A DNA stretch of 64,000 nt from Triplophysa rosa (GCF_024868665.1 NC_079891.1:11837910-11901909); one strand, 5' to 3'; counted from the first letter of the stretch, positions 32,251 to 44,245 are shown. Made by a program: numbers and translations. The notes: generated by a model not told the origin, from the sequence alone.

Positions 32251-33330
32251 TTATTCCAGGTTCTTGTGGTCCGTCCAGACCAAGAAGGGCCGCTCTGCAC
32301 CCTCCAACCAGTGACGCCACTCCCCCATGGCTAGTCTTACCGCCAACAGCTCCCGATTGCCGATGTCGTAGTTACGTTCTGCAGGGCTGAGGCGGTGGGA
32401 AAAAAAGGCACAAGTGTGCACCTTCCCGTCACCAGCAGAGCGTTGAGACAAAACTGCGCCGACCCCAACATCTGATGCATCGACCTCTTCAATAAACTGG
32501 AGAGAAGGATCTGGAACAGACAGAACAGGGGCAGAGATAAAACGAGACTTTAATTTATCAAAGGCAACCTGTGCATAGTGGTTCCACTTGAAAGGGACTT
32601 TAATGGAGGTCAATGCAGTGAGAGGCGCGGCTGTGAGGCCGAAGTTCCTGATGAATCTCCGGTAAAAGTTGGTGAAACCCAGGAACTGTTGAAGCGCCTT
32701 ACGAGAGTTGGGGATGGGCCAATTGGCGACTGCTTTGATTTTTGCCGGATTCGCTTTGATACCGTTGGTGGAGATGATGTAGCCAAGGAACGTAACTGAC
32801 TCAGTGTGGAATTCGTTTAACTATTCGCAAAAATAAGGATATCATCCAGGTACACAAAGACAAACTTGTTAATCATGTCTCCCAGAACGCTATTGACGAG
32901 GTCCTGGAAGAGCATTGGTAACACCAAACGGTAGAACCAGATATTCATAATGTCCCGTGGGAGTGCTGAAGGCCGTCTTCCACTCATCACCTTCTCGGAT
33001 GCGAATAAGATGATAGGCATTGCAGAGGTCTAATTTAGTGAAGACCCGGGCTCCCTGCAATAACTCAAAGGCAGAAGACATTAAAGGTAGGGGATACCGA
33101 TTCTTAATGGTGATGTCATTCAAACCTCGGTAGTCGATACAGGGGTGTAGGGAGCCATCCTTCTTTTCAACAAAGAAGAATCCCGCACCCGCAGGGGATG
33201 ATGAGTGCCGAATGAGACCAGCCAGGAGTGACTCCTGAATGTACTTGTCCATTGCCTCTCTCTCAGGACCAGACAGGGAGTATAAATGACCTTTCGGTGG
33301 AGAAGTGCCCGGGAGAAGGTTGATGGCACA
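32251..33330 (-). pseudogene. Gypsy reverse transcriptase and RNase H
   Basis: RT is seen in 32890-33252 ([43 protein letters not shown]) and continues in another frame at 32817-32880 with YLDDILIF. A frameshift therefore lies between the third and fourth RT blocks, near 32905. RNase H is at 32251-32613 with [19 protein letters not shown] and VWTDHKNLE, so key acidic residues survive. A break separates RT from RNase H at about 32700-32820. Catalytic motifs are conserved but the frame is not. Confidence 0.88.
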
Positions 33331-34380
33331 ATCAAAGGATCAATGTGGAGGTAAGGAGGTAGCCCGGGACTTGCTGAACACAGCACTGAGATCCCGGTAC
33401 TCCAACCGGGACGCCGGTTAGGTCTGCGGGTGGCACCTGTGGAACACAAGACAGAGAGACGGGAGAGGAGGCAGGACCCAGACAAGACAAATGACAAGAC
33501 TGACTCCAGGCTAACAGGGAACCACTCCTCCAGTCCACGTGAGGGTTGTGTTGTATCAACCATGGATATCCTAGAACAGTGGTCACCAACCCTGCTCCTG
33601 GAGATCGACCGTCCTGAAGATTTCAGCTCTAACCCCAACCAAACACACCTGAACTATCTAATCAAGGTGTTCAGGTTTGCTTGATAATTACAGACAGGTG
33701 TGCTGAAGCAGGGTTGGAGCTGCAGTCTGCAGGACGGTCGATCTCCAGGAACAGGGTTGGTGACCACTGCCCTAGAACAATCTGGTTCTTGCGGGAATCG
33801 AGGACGTACAACACAATGCTTTCGTGGTGGTTCTCTGAAAGAATCAAACTTACACAAGGAGTGACTTGAGTGATGGAAGCAAGGCGACTGCCCGCGAGCG
33901 ACTCGACCTCCAAGGGATCGGCGAGTGGAACTAAAGGAATTCCCCATCTACGGGCCGTAGAGACATCAATGAAGTTTCCTTCCGCTCCTGAGTCAAGGAC
34001 AGCGTGGCCGTTATGAGATGATCCCTGGAGCCGGAATTTGAAAGGCAGCATGGCACGGTTGGACGGAGAGGTTAAAGGGGTAATTGCGCCCACTCGGACT
34101 CTCCGAGCTCTTAGTGGGCTTTGGCTTTTACAGGACAGCGGACGGCAAAGTGGCCTGCCTTGCCGCAGTAGAGGCAGAGGCCTTGGGTAAGGCGTTGTTG
34201 CTTCTCCAGAGGGGTAAGATGAAGGCGTCTGACTTGCGAAGTGGGGGGACGAAGGAAACAGAGGACCGAGCGGTCTTGGTCTGGAACTGTCCAAAAGGGT
34301 TGGTGAGCCGTCTCAAATGGCGCCGAGCCATGCGGCTTTCCACCCGTACAGATAAATTGATGAGATAATCTAATTCCACA
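33331..34380 (-). pseudogene. Gypsy gag end (zinc knuckle) and protease, split by a MITE
   Basis: A CCHC zinc knuckle (CLYCGKAGHFAVRC) is readable on the - strand at about 34128-34170 and is followed by a stop. Upstream to 34380 is the gag region just before it (VELDYLINLSVRV). The aspartic protease follows in 33671-34090 with its VLDSGAEGNFID active-site motif. The frame runs into the MITE at 33769 and the host sequence resumes at about 33570 with LGYPWLIQHNP-type residues. Gag is truncated at its N-terminus. Confidence 0.82.
33577..33769. mobile_element. hAT MITE inside the Gypsy protease (193 bp)
   Basis: The ends CAGTGGTCACCAACCCTGCT and, reverse-complemented, CAGTGGTCACCAACCCTGTT are near-perfect inverted repeats continuing for about 40 bp. 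The flanks TCCTAGAA (33569-33576) and CCCTAGAA (33770-33777) form an 8-bp duplication with one mismatch. Confidence 0.9.
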
Positions 34381-35956
34381 ATAATCTGTAAATGACCTTC
34401 ACAGGTCAAAGCAGATAGCAGGCTGCATTTCCATATAGACTACAAATGTAGTAACATATTTAGATTTATTGTAAACATTCATATATGTGAAAAAAATGTT
34501 CGTTTTAAGAAAGTATGGAGGAAGCAATTAGAAATGGTCCTCTATCGCTTTTAACGGAAAATGTATTTTAAATTTTGTCTTGTTTACTTATTCAACATTT
34601 ATTCTAATGTTTTTGTTGTCTTTTTGAAAAATAATAGCAAGCATGATTAATGTTAGCCGGTATTGTTCATATATTTCTTTAAAGTAGAAGGAAGAAAAAA
34701 CAGGAAAAACTAAACAATTTAAAAAAGGCCCAATGATTCACATTTATAATAGATTTATCAAAGTGTGTGGGTGTTCAGAAAAGCTTTGTAGAGTCCTTAA
34801 TAACAAATTGTCAGGTGTCCCAGCTGTTTGATAAACAGAAATTGTCATCTATTTATTAATCTTTTGGATACAGTTTTCCTGAATGGCCATTAGCTGGAGA
34901 GGCTGGCCAAACACTGGCAATCTGAAAAAAAAACACTTAATGGCTATTTATATAAAGCTAATAATATAGTCTGAAGCCATTCCCCTGAGATCTCTAACCT
35001 GACATAAAACGGTTACATTCTCATTGGGAAGGATTTATCTGTTTTTTGTTTTATTGTTGTTGTTAAAACATTAATTTTAGATTTTACAGTAAATTGAATT
35101 GGTTCAATACAACATGTAAGCTGTCACCAAAGCATGAGGAATATATCTTTTTTTTTTATAAAGCTTTTATAGTCCAAATTAAGCAGCTCTCTGATCCACA
35201 CAGTTTAAGCATGTGTATAAAGAATTATGATACAATTGTTTTGCTGAAATAACTAGTGTTACTTATCTTTGAGTTAACTGACTCAAAGTAAAAACCTTAA
35301 TTATATAGAATATGTTCAGTCGTATTTTGGTCTGATTGAGCTACTTATTACTTTACAATTTTTAATTCATTATCAAGCATCAAAGCAAGTTCACTCTAAG
35401 GTGTCAGTAAATTTTGTGGATGTTTGTACACACATAAATTTTATGAGAATTATAGGACATAGAAATATTGTTGTAGACCTTCTAATCTTTTACTGAAATT
35501 AAGTCTTGCTTGATGTGTTTCAAGATGAAGCCTGGGTCCTTTGAAGACAGCAGTGTGGAAACGTGCCCAGGTATATTGGCTGCCTCACTGAGACGTTAAA
35601 ATAGATGTCCATTCACACAGAGTGAAACCCCAGGACAGCTTTTCGGGTCCCTGCCAATTCTGCCAGCTTGCCAACAGGGTGGGGCGTGACTGAGGGGGAA
35701 ATGAATTGTGGGTACAGAGGGTTTTTCTTGACACTCGAGACAACACCACTGTTAAAGAAGGTAACTGGCCTCTGGGCATACATCTTAACCAGACAAACAT
35801 AAGCTATGGGACTGTAAATGACCATTCTGTGGGGGTTCTCTTTTAGTCTGTACCAAGGGTTCTTTGATTTATGCTCAGCTGTTAAAATTTTGACTGTTGG
35901 ATAGCTTCAATGCAGAGCTACTGCAAAAAAAAACCTGATGCAATTTATTCTGACAA
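34381..35956. other. Spacer, nothing recognised
   Basis: AT-rich, with a GC-richer stretch at about 35560-35800 whose short - strand frames show no domain. Confidence 0.45.
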
Positions 35957-36078
35957 GAACAACATTTACAGAAATTTATACACCCTATGAAGTAAATATA
36001 AAAAATATATACTTATATATAAGTATATATTTTTTATACTTACTTCATATAGTGTATAAATGTCTGTAAATGTTGTTC
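35957..36078. repeat. Near-perfect palindrome, 122 bp
   Basis: GAACAACATTTACAGAAATT at the left pairs with the inverted right end (ATTTATACACT-type, then GAACAACATTTACAGACATT when reverse-complemented). The centre is an AT palindrome around TATATATAAGTATATA. The arms are about 60 bp with almost no loop. Confidence 0.85.
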
Positions 36079-36549
36079 AAGTAAATATATGACAATGATT
36101 AAGCATTACATAAAAATATACAATAGGGATATTACAATAACAGAGAAAGCGCAGCATGTTGCTACATTAGGCATTTTGAAAAAAGCTAAGATCTGTTTCA
36201 CACAATCAGCAAGGATTTTTCAGTAGTGTCTGAGAACTGAGGACAGATTTAATGCCATAAAAGAGCTTTTTCTCCTGTCCCATTTCAAAACAATGTGTGA
36301 GCCAAACTAATGAACCAAAGCTTTTTGCGTGTCCTTCAATTTAGTTCATGCTTTCAACAGTGACCAGATTTGCCACCCTGAAAACATTACTGTGATAATG
36401 CTTTACCTCATTTTATTCCCCTTGTTTTTCAAGTACTGTACTTGCAAGGCCTGCCCCTCAGTGTCCATCTCTTTCGCTTCTGTTCTAGAAAAGAAATCAC
36501 ACTCTTGGCCAAATAGCATATCACCACCTACATTTTATATATTACTAAA
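36079..36549. other. Spacer, nothing recognised
   Basis: AT-rich unique sequence. No supported frame. Confidence 0.45.
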
Positions 36550-36557
36550 AGCGGGAT

Positions 36558-37614
36558 CATGGGCGGACTAGGACTAAAAAGTGGCCCTGGACTTCTTCAA
36601 CAGGAGCAGCCTTTGTAAATGACACTTCACTGACCGTAACATGTAACAGTCAAAGATTCAAGTTTTACAATGTTTTAAGTCTGAGGGTGATGACTTATGA
36701 ACATATTAAATTGCTGCCAAAAAAGGTGTGACTCGACCTTGCTAAAAACTATTGTTTTACATTATATATTGTATTTGTAGTTTTGTACATTACATATGTT
36801 TTACTTTATATTGTCAGATATAAAGTCCAAAATCAACAAGTCTAAACAAAAGTGAGCATTTATGATTATAAACTGAGAAGAGAGGAGAGAAAACATTCAC
36901 TCTTTCGGCTTAATAACTTAGTAGCTTCAATACGTTTTTATAAAACTATACATTCAATAAAAATTTGACCAAAAATAATAATTTCATTACCTGTGATAAT
37001 AGTTCTGTGATAATAAATCTATTGAATTCTTCAATGTTAATTAAATCCACCATATACTCAGAGTCTTATCTTATGCCTTGATTGCTAACATTATCGTTAG
37101 GACAAACCACCTATGTTTTCTTTTAAAACAGCAGAATTCACAAAGGTTATGTAGTTTGCATCTCTAAAATCTTACCTTTTATCATCTTTATTGTTAAACA
37201 GTTGACTTGTTAAACAGTTGACAGTATGTTTGCCTTTCCACATATCACTGCTACACAGTCATCATTAAAATTATTTGTGCTTGGTTTCTATTAGCGCCTG
37301 CCTGCCAAAGTTCTGTCTTCTTCAATTGATTTGACCGAAACGTCGGTCTTCTTCAGTTTGAATGGCTTAAGTTCTGCTTGGCCTCTGTAATTTGATTGGC
37401 TAGAATTGTGTAAACTCTGTTTAATTAGTCAACCTTTTGACATTGACGAGCGCTATTACTGCTGCTAGGCTAGGGCACAGAAATCACAATTATAACAAGT
37501 GGGCAAAAGAAAATAATATTGTTATTTCTTTATACCTTAACAGAGGGCTGGCCCACATTGAGCAGCAGCCCATCGTGAAAACTCCTGGTTCTCCAGATGA
37601 CCAGTCCGCCACTG
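36558..37614. mobile_element. hAT element (1057 bp)
   Basis: An exact 8-bp duplication AGCGGGAT lies at 36550-36557 and 37615-37622. The ends are CATGGGCGGACTAGG and, reverse-complemented, CAGTGGCGGACTGG. Non-coding interior. Confidence 0.93.
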
Positions 37615-37622
37615 AGCGGGAT

Positions 37623-38289
37623 GTTAAAAGACGGCATGAGGATTGTTAATTTGTAGGAATTATTCTGTGAGAAATAATGAGTAGCTATTCACACAATTTT
37701 CACTATTTGGATATGTAGTTTTGTGGAGAATGGAGAGTACTTAACATGTCTTGAACACATTATTAGCAAGTTTCAGAATCTCAGTTGATTCAGTCAAATA
37801 TATGAATTTGCATAAATAAAAAAGGAATTTTATTCTAAAAGTTTTCACAAGTTGTGACATGTTTTGGTGTGTTTAGTTCTTTGCCTCACATACAAGGCTC
37901 ACCAGACGCGTCCTTACTCATTCATTATCAGGTTAGACACCTCTTAAAGCATGTTCCACATTTAAATATAATAATACCTGACATCTGGTCTTTATGATTA
38001 CCACACTTTCACCCACACAGGCCTTAAGCCTGTGCAGATAAAGCATGGGAAGGTGACATTTTCTCACTTTACTGATTGTATCTAGCCAATATGATGTCTA
38101 TGATAATGGCAATTTATAATAATAATAAAGGCTTCCATGAGATTGTTTTTAATGAAATAATTTTATGAGTGTATTTGTATGACTTGTTTTACCATTTTTT
38201 ATTCAAAATTTTTGCATATTTACTAGTTCTACTTTTTAAATTGTCCAACAGTGACCAGTCCAAATATCCTACAAATTCTGTTTCTAGGG
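37623..38289. other. Spacer, nothing recognised
   Basis: AT-rich, with no repeat structure or coding signal recognised. Confidence 0.5.
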
Positions 38290-38295
38290 CATAAA

Positions 38296-38866
38296 TATGG
38301 AAGTAAAATAGAGACAAATGTGTTTGAAGCAAAAAACGTGCTGAATAGCACTAACTGAACAAAAATGCATTGTATTAACAGTGCTCGCATTTTAAGGTTC
38401 TGCAATTCAACATGGTTGCATATTTAAGCTGTGATTTTTTCAAATGTAAAAATTTCACACACAGTTTCACCGTTTAAAAATCCAATAATCAAAATTCACC
38501 TTTTAAATTTCATTTAAAAAATCCAACTTGTTATAAAATACAAGCTTTAATATTCGACAGACAATTTTCAGTCCATATAATTTCGGTTTAAACATTCGAA
38601 TCCACAAATTCATTGGTTCAAATTCGACTTGAAATTCAAAGTTTCACATCCGGGAATCCCAGGAGAAGCAATAGAGAGCCGATTCCGCCAATGCATGATC
38701 TCTACCTGCTGCCTGACCGCTTCACCAGAAGGTGGTGCAAGTCGCTTCTGACAAAGACCAAAGCAAGAAATGCAGATACTTTTTATATGTTTGCAGCACA
38801 GTCCACTCATCTGCTCGATTAAGTGAATTTATTTGATCGCATAGATCTCTTCTTATGCATCATCAA
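38296..38866 (+). repeat. Left long terminal inverted repeat
   Basis: Includes a 69-codon open frame at 38613-38822 that is also open in the other arm, with four residue differences. Confidence 0.88.
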
Positions 38867-39665
38867 CATCAGAAATTTTAGGTTTCCTGCTGTGGCTTGA
38901 AGGAATTAAGTTATTTTTTACTTCAGCACATCGTGTTCACATACAGTAAATACATCATCAGCATTTACAGGACATGTATTGTGTTTGAAGTGGTCAAATA
39001 ACTGAGATCTCAACTAGGAGCTTATTGACAAATGCTCTGATTTTAACGCGTACTCTCCCATGTGCCTCTGTTCATATGACGTAGCTGCAATCTCAATAAA
39101 TATTCTTTTTATTTTCCTCGCGTGATCTTGTTTTAATTTGAGACTTTAATTTGAGATGTTGTGGAATTGTGGAAACGTTCGTTTGTTAATACGAGACAGA
39201 AAAACTGATATTTTAGCCAAGCGAACTTCTTGAGCAGGCCAGATAAAAATAGACAGCACTTTCTTTAGAACCGGACTAGACCCGAAACGTCTTGTGCAGC
39301 CTGCAGCCAAGCAAGATACCACACGGCGTTATGATCTATACAGCTGTAAGATGGATTTTAAGCACACAGATAAAAACTTTTGTTGCATGCTGTGTGCGTT
39401 TCCCAATAATGTGCCACACACGAACATGCGAGTATGAGTACACGCCAATTGCTTGAGTTGCTGTCTGTTCATTAAATGCTAAAATGTCAATCACTCATGG
39501 TATATTAACCTAAGTATGTCTTGTAAAGTTTGGCGTAACAAATATTTGTTGTTTACCTAACCATAAAATGTATTTAATTTGTGTCTTTCGGGGCGATTGG
39601 TAAAAGCACATTCATTATAAATTACCAGAGACCCGATGCCATATCGGACACGACCTGTGCCCAAG

Positions 39666-41239
39666 CAGAGGTGGGTAGAGTAGCCAAAATCTTTACTCAA
39701 GTAAAAGTACAAGTAACTAGAGAAATTGTTACTCAAGTAAAAGTAAAAGTCACTATTTTAAAAATTACTTGAGTAAAAGTAAAAAAGTATGCAATGAAAA
39801 AACTACTCAAGTAGCTAGTTACTTAGTTACTTTGTATCTGATTATATAGGCCTACTACATAAAATTTATATTAACGCCAATATTTTAATATTACATTTTA
39901 ATCAATATTTTTAATTATCATAAACAGATATCTTTGCAATATACTAGAGAGACTAAAGAATATACAAACACAGAAGAGACAAGCATTTCTGTAAATTTCA
40001 TCTAGTCCGGATGTCAATGTAGTTTACACAACTTATTTAGAATAATAGACCATGTCAAACTAAAGCATGAACTAAACTCAGAGCATTTCCTAAGATGATC
40101 TAGAACATCTGCAGTGCTCTCTTAAATGAAATACACATTTTTGAACAAAGCTCATGTTTTCTCGTGTTGTGTCACGTGTGTGTTGTGAAAAGCTCTTACT
40201 TGTAAACAAACAGTAAACAGTGAACCACACGCCCATCAACAAGTTTTCTTCCTTCTGTTCTTCAAATGTATATTTCTGCAAGCCCACGTCTGTGTCTGAC
40301 AGGTAACGTGCATGTTGCTGTGTCTGACGAACCCCTGATAGCACACATACATCTGGTTTATGTCTATTTGACGTCTGCATTTACATCTGCAAGACATCTA
40401 CAATACATAGTTTGCTCATCTGCAATACGTCTCGGAGATGTCTGCTGTCAGACGTCATATAGACATCTAGAAGATGTCTGTAAATGTTTATGATTTAGAA
40501 TGGATGTACAACAGCTCTTTCTAAGATGTTTAGCAGATGTTTTTAAGCAGCAGATCTCCAGATCTTTAGCAGAAGTATTACAGACGTTCAGACGTCTCCG
40601 AGACGTATTGCAGATGAGCAAAGTATGTATTGCAGATGTCTTGCAGATGTAAATGCAGACGTCAAATAGACGTAAACCAGATGGATTGTGCTATCTGGGA
40701 CAGGTCGCGCGGGTGCGCACATATGGCGGGCATTTATCATTGCTGGCAAACAATACGACACATTTGCAGTTTTGATTGTATAGATATATCCAATTCATCC
40801 AACGCTCTTTGTGTTCTGCGTGTTCTTAAGTTTCGCGCTACGAGGAGTGAGTAATCCTGCTTCAGATGATTCAGATCGTGCTGCGAACTGAACAAATCAT
40901 TTGAACTGATTCATTAGCCTATTCAAATTGTTTTTCCCATTGTTCAATTAATGCTTTCAAAAGAATCGACTCAAAAGAATCGATCACCCGGGAATGCCAG
41001 TAAAAAGAGAGGACAACCTTGAAATAAACAACGCGTTTTAAAAAGCATATTTTAAAATGAAGGAACGTCACGCAATGTAAGTTATGTAATGAAGTAAAAG
41101 TACAGATTTTCTATTAGAAATTTACTCAAGTAAGAGTAAAAGTACAAACTTTTAATTTTACTTAAAAAGTACATATTTTCCAAAATGTTACTCAAGTAAA
41201 TGTAACGAAGTAAATGTAGCACGTTACTACCCACCTCTG
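39666..41239 (-). mobile_element. hAT element, family A copy 2, inverted (1574 bp)
   Basis: An exact 8-bp duplication TGCCCAAG lies at 39658-39665 and 41240-41247. The ends match family A (CAGAGGTGGGTAGAGTAGCC on the left, inverted CAGAGGTGGGTAGTAACGTG on the right). Relative to the other copies it is interrupted by a 367-bp MITE (40333-40699). It lies inside the long-inverted-repeat element. Confidence 0.95.
40333..40699. mobile_element. MITE with long inverted repeats, 2-bp AC duplication (367 bp)
   Basis: The ends CCCTGATAGCAC and, reverse-complemented, CCCAGATAGCAC begin inverted repeats that continue for more than 100 bp (GACGTCTGCATTTACATCTG and more). Copies 1 and 3 of the host hAT show the uninterrupted site GACGAACAGGTCG-like. 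Here AC occurs on both sides (40331-40332 and 40700-40701), so the duplication is 2 bp. Confidence 0.88.
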
Positions 41240-42743
41240 TGCCCAAGGCATATTTTGTCAACGTTTTAGACCCGAAGCCGCTGGGACACATGAGGACCTC
41301 TCTAACATACACCTCAACGCAAGTCAGTTTGCTTGGCCGAGCAGTGAAAAATATATTTAATTACTGGTCAGAAAACAATATGAGTGCTCCATGGCAATAT
41401 ACACAACTATCTGTAGATGTTGCTGTTTGGCGCATTGTATTTCGTATACTTTTATATTAGGCTATAGCCTTTCTTTTTAATTAGCTTACCCAATACTAAT
41501 ATAACATATCAAAACGAAATTACGATTTAGTATAATAATTTTTAATCTATATGCTCACATAATAAGTCAACATTATGCATTTTAAATGACAGAAATACAC
41601 TGAAACCACGTTGGAGAAAGCACGTAATGTACGTGTCTCATGTGTACATTTCAGTTAAATGATCAAATGTACCCTCTTTGAACTTATGCTAAACATTTAG
41701 CAGAATATCCACATGTATGGTGGCATGGTGGAACAAAACCGTTATAAGCTTGCAAGATTTGCTAAGTGTCTTTAGCCTACTCTGTCCCTTTAGCGTCCAC
41801 GGACCACGCCATCACGGCCGGTGTACCGTGCTAAAACGCTTAATGTTGCTTAATCTTCAGACCAGATGATTAGTATAGCCTACACCTTTTTAATAACCTT
41901 AGGCTACAGAAATGCGGAAGAGCCCTAAATATGAATGCAAAAAGCACAAAATGACACAATAAGAATTTTAGCATGTCCTGCCGTATTTCTCACATAATAC
42001 CAGAACTAATAGGTGTCGGTGTCTTTGTTGTTGCAGTATTTCCGTTTTTTTTATTCATTCGTTCATACAATAGGCTATAATTGGCTTTATTTTGTTTGCG
42101 TCTGAGATTTCAGATGAAAAGTATAGGCATAATTATTTCCATTGATATTTCTATTTTAAGTGGTGTAGTTATTCGTTTAAGTTACATTTATATCGTACAT
42201 TTACTAAATATTTTACAATTACGTTTTTAAGAAAAGACTTAAAGACTATTTTACGTTCTGATGAAAAATTGTTCATGGCTTGTTCTTACATCTGTTTGCA
42301 CTAGTATTTCAAATAGCCTACTACTATTGTCTGTTTAAAATGTATAATTATACATTTTATCAAAAATGTATATCAAAAGCACGATCTTATGTTTGTATTT
42401 GGCAAGCTACAGAAATGACCTTTTGCGTGCACATGATACACATGTGTTTTGCGTGCACTTTTTATGTACATACCGACCCACACCATCTTAACCAAGGGGG
42501 TAATCATATGCACGTAAAAAGTAATTAATGCGTATAAATAGCAAGCCAAATACAAACATAAACTCTTACTATATAGGCAGTACTAGTAGATCGGGTAGGA
42601 TATTTAAATAATTAAATTAATATTATAAATGTATGACTAGTCCACTGATTCCAGGCCACCTGGAATTGTCCCCGTGCTCCATGTCCGTTCCAGGGCTGAT
42701 AGTGGTGAGCTAAGCTGCCAGTACAAGAAACAATACATTTTTC

Positions 42744-43316
42744 TTGATGATGCATAAGAAGAGATCTATGAGATCAAATAAATTCACTTAATCGAGCAGA
42801 TGAGTGGACTGTGCTGCAAACATATAAAAAGTATCTGCATTTCTTGCTTTGGTCTTCGTCAGAAGCGACTTGCACCACCTGCTGGTGAAGCGGTCAGGCA
42901 GCAAGTAGAGATCATGCATTGGCGGAATCGGCGCTCTATTGCTTCTCCTGAGATTCCCGGATGTGAAACTTTGAATTTCAAACCGAATTTGAACCATTGA
43001 ATTTGTGGAAGCGAATTTTTAAAGCGAAATAATATGAACTGAAATTTGTCTGTCGAATATTAAAGGTTGTATTTTAAAACAAGTTAAAAAATTTTAACGA
43101 AATTTAAAAGGTGAATTTTGATTATTGAATTTTTAAACGGTGAAACTGTGTGTGAAATTTTTACATTTGAAAAAAATCACACCTTAAATATGCAACCATG
43201 TTGAATTGCAGAACCTTAAAATGCAAGCACTGTTAATACAATGCATTTTTTTTCAGTTAGTGCTATTCAGCACGTCTTTTTGCTTCAAACACATTTGTCT
43301 CTATTTTACTTCCATA
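42744..43316 (-). repeat. Right long terminal inverted repeat
   Basis: Inverted copy of 38296-38866. The matching 69-codon frame is at 42788-42997 on the - strand. Confidence 0.88.
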
Positions 43317-43322
43317 CATAAA

Positions 43323-44245
43323 ACAACAACATGCATTATGAATATAAAATAATTAATTCAAGTAGTTTAAAACAGAGTAAGCATGGCACACCACAAGAAA
43401 ATTAATCTTGCTGAAAGCATTTGATATTAATTACCCTCAAGAATTGCAGTTATATTCAAATTGATGGTAAATTTATTTCATATACAGTATATCGACAGGC
43501 ATTCCGTCCATTTACATTTTACATGCCATGTCATCATATGTGAGGTATAAACATCTCAAGGTTTTGAAACTGACGGGGTGAAAGCCAACCACAAAAACAC
43601 AAATTTATTGTGTCATTAATTAACTGTACTCATTAAAGCTTAAAATTCCACATTTCCAAATAGCAGTCCATGGAAAAGTACAGATGGCAATAAAAATGAA
43701 AAGAGCTGACTTTGTTAACTAATGAATAAAAGTTAAGTTTGGTCGCAGCTTGAACTTCCACTCTAAATTCCACACCCAAGATGCGGAGTGTAAATGAACA
43801 TTGTGCCCCTGGGATAGAAATCCTACCTTCTGATCAGCAGTGTGTCACCGCTGGGGCTATGTCAAGATGTCGCAGCTTTCAGAGAATTCAACCTTTCCTT
43901 AGTGTAAATGGCATTTACTCCCTATGCTAACACTGTAAGCGAGCATGTGTTCTCTCTGGTGCTTTGACACCATTACCACATATCAATTAAATGTGTTAGT
44001 CATGAATTCAAGGTGCAGATAGATCAGAGCCTGATGCGTTTTGGAAAAGTTTTCCTATAAATGGGGAAGATTATTCCCAAATGAACAGAAAAGTTAATAT
44101 ATTTTTTATGGAAATCAATTCTGAAATTATGCCATTGAGGCTTGTTTGTGCTGACTGAGAACTATATAAAAAAGCAGTTAATTTTGTAACTTGAACAAAT
44201 ACTCAAAGCAAATGAAGGTGAATTTTGTTCCTGGCAAATTGACCA
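43323..44245. other. Spacer, nothing recognised
   Basis: AT-rich unique sequence with no supported frame. Confidence 0.5.

Larger units (their letters stand above)
29598..34380 (-). mobile_element. Ty3/Gypsy chromovirus-type LTR retrotransposon, decayed
   Basis: On the - strand the order is gag end with zinc knuckle, protease, RT, RNase H, integrase, chromodomain and 3' LTR (29598-30645). A hAT MITE (33577-33769) interrupts the protease. Several frameshifts are present. The 5' LTR and most of gag are missing. The right edge reads CCACA then ATAATC. CCACA is the last five bases of this LTR, and ATAATC also precedes the LTR at the left edge, so an internal deletion inside a once complete insertion is likely. 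Confidence 0.92.
38296..43316. mobile_element. Element with about 570-bp terminal inverted repeats (5.0 kb)
   Basis: The arms 38296-38866 and 42744-43316 are inverted copies with only scattered differences. Both start TATGGAAGTAAAATAGAGAC at the outside. CATAAA directly flanks both ends (38290-38295 and 43317-43322), a 6-bp duplication. TATGG ends with 6-bp duplication fit what I recall of the IS3EU superfamily, but that is from memory. The interior (38867-42743) has no transposase that I recognise and carries a nested hAT (39666-41239). Confidence 0.82.

Noticed and set aside
29598..34380. Endogenous retrovirus with envelope
   Set aside because: No envelope-like frame exists between integrase/chromodomain and the LTR. 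The chromodomain and RT type fit a Ty3/Gypsy chromovirus.
35585..35825. Two 70-codon - strand frames as a gene
   Set aside because: No motif, no splice or promoter context, and both overlap in different frames.
40333..40699. CRISPR-like or tandem array because GACGTCT and CATCTGCAA motifs recur
   Set aside because: The motifs are arranged as two long inverted arms of one MITE, not as direct repeats with spacers, and the genome is a vertebrate's.
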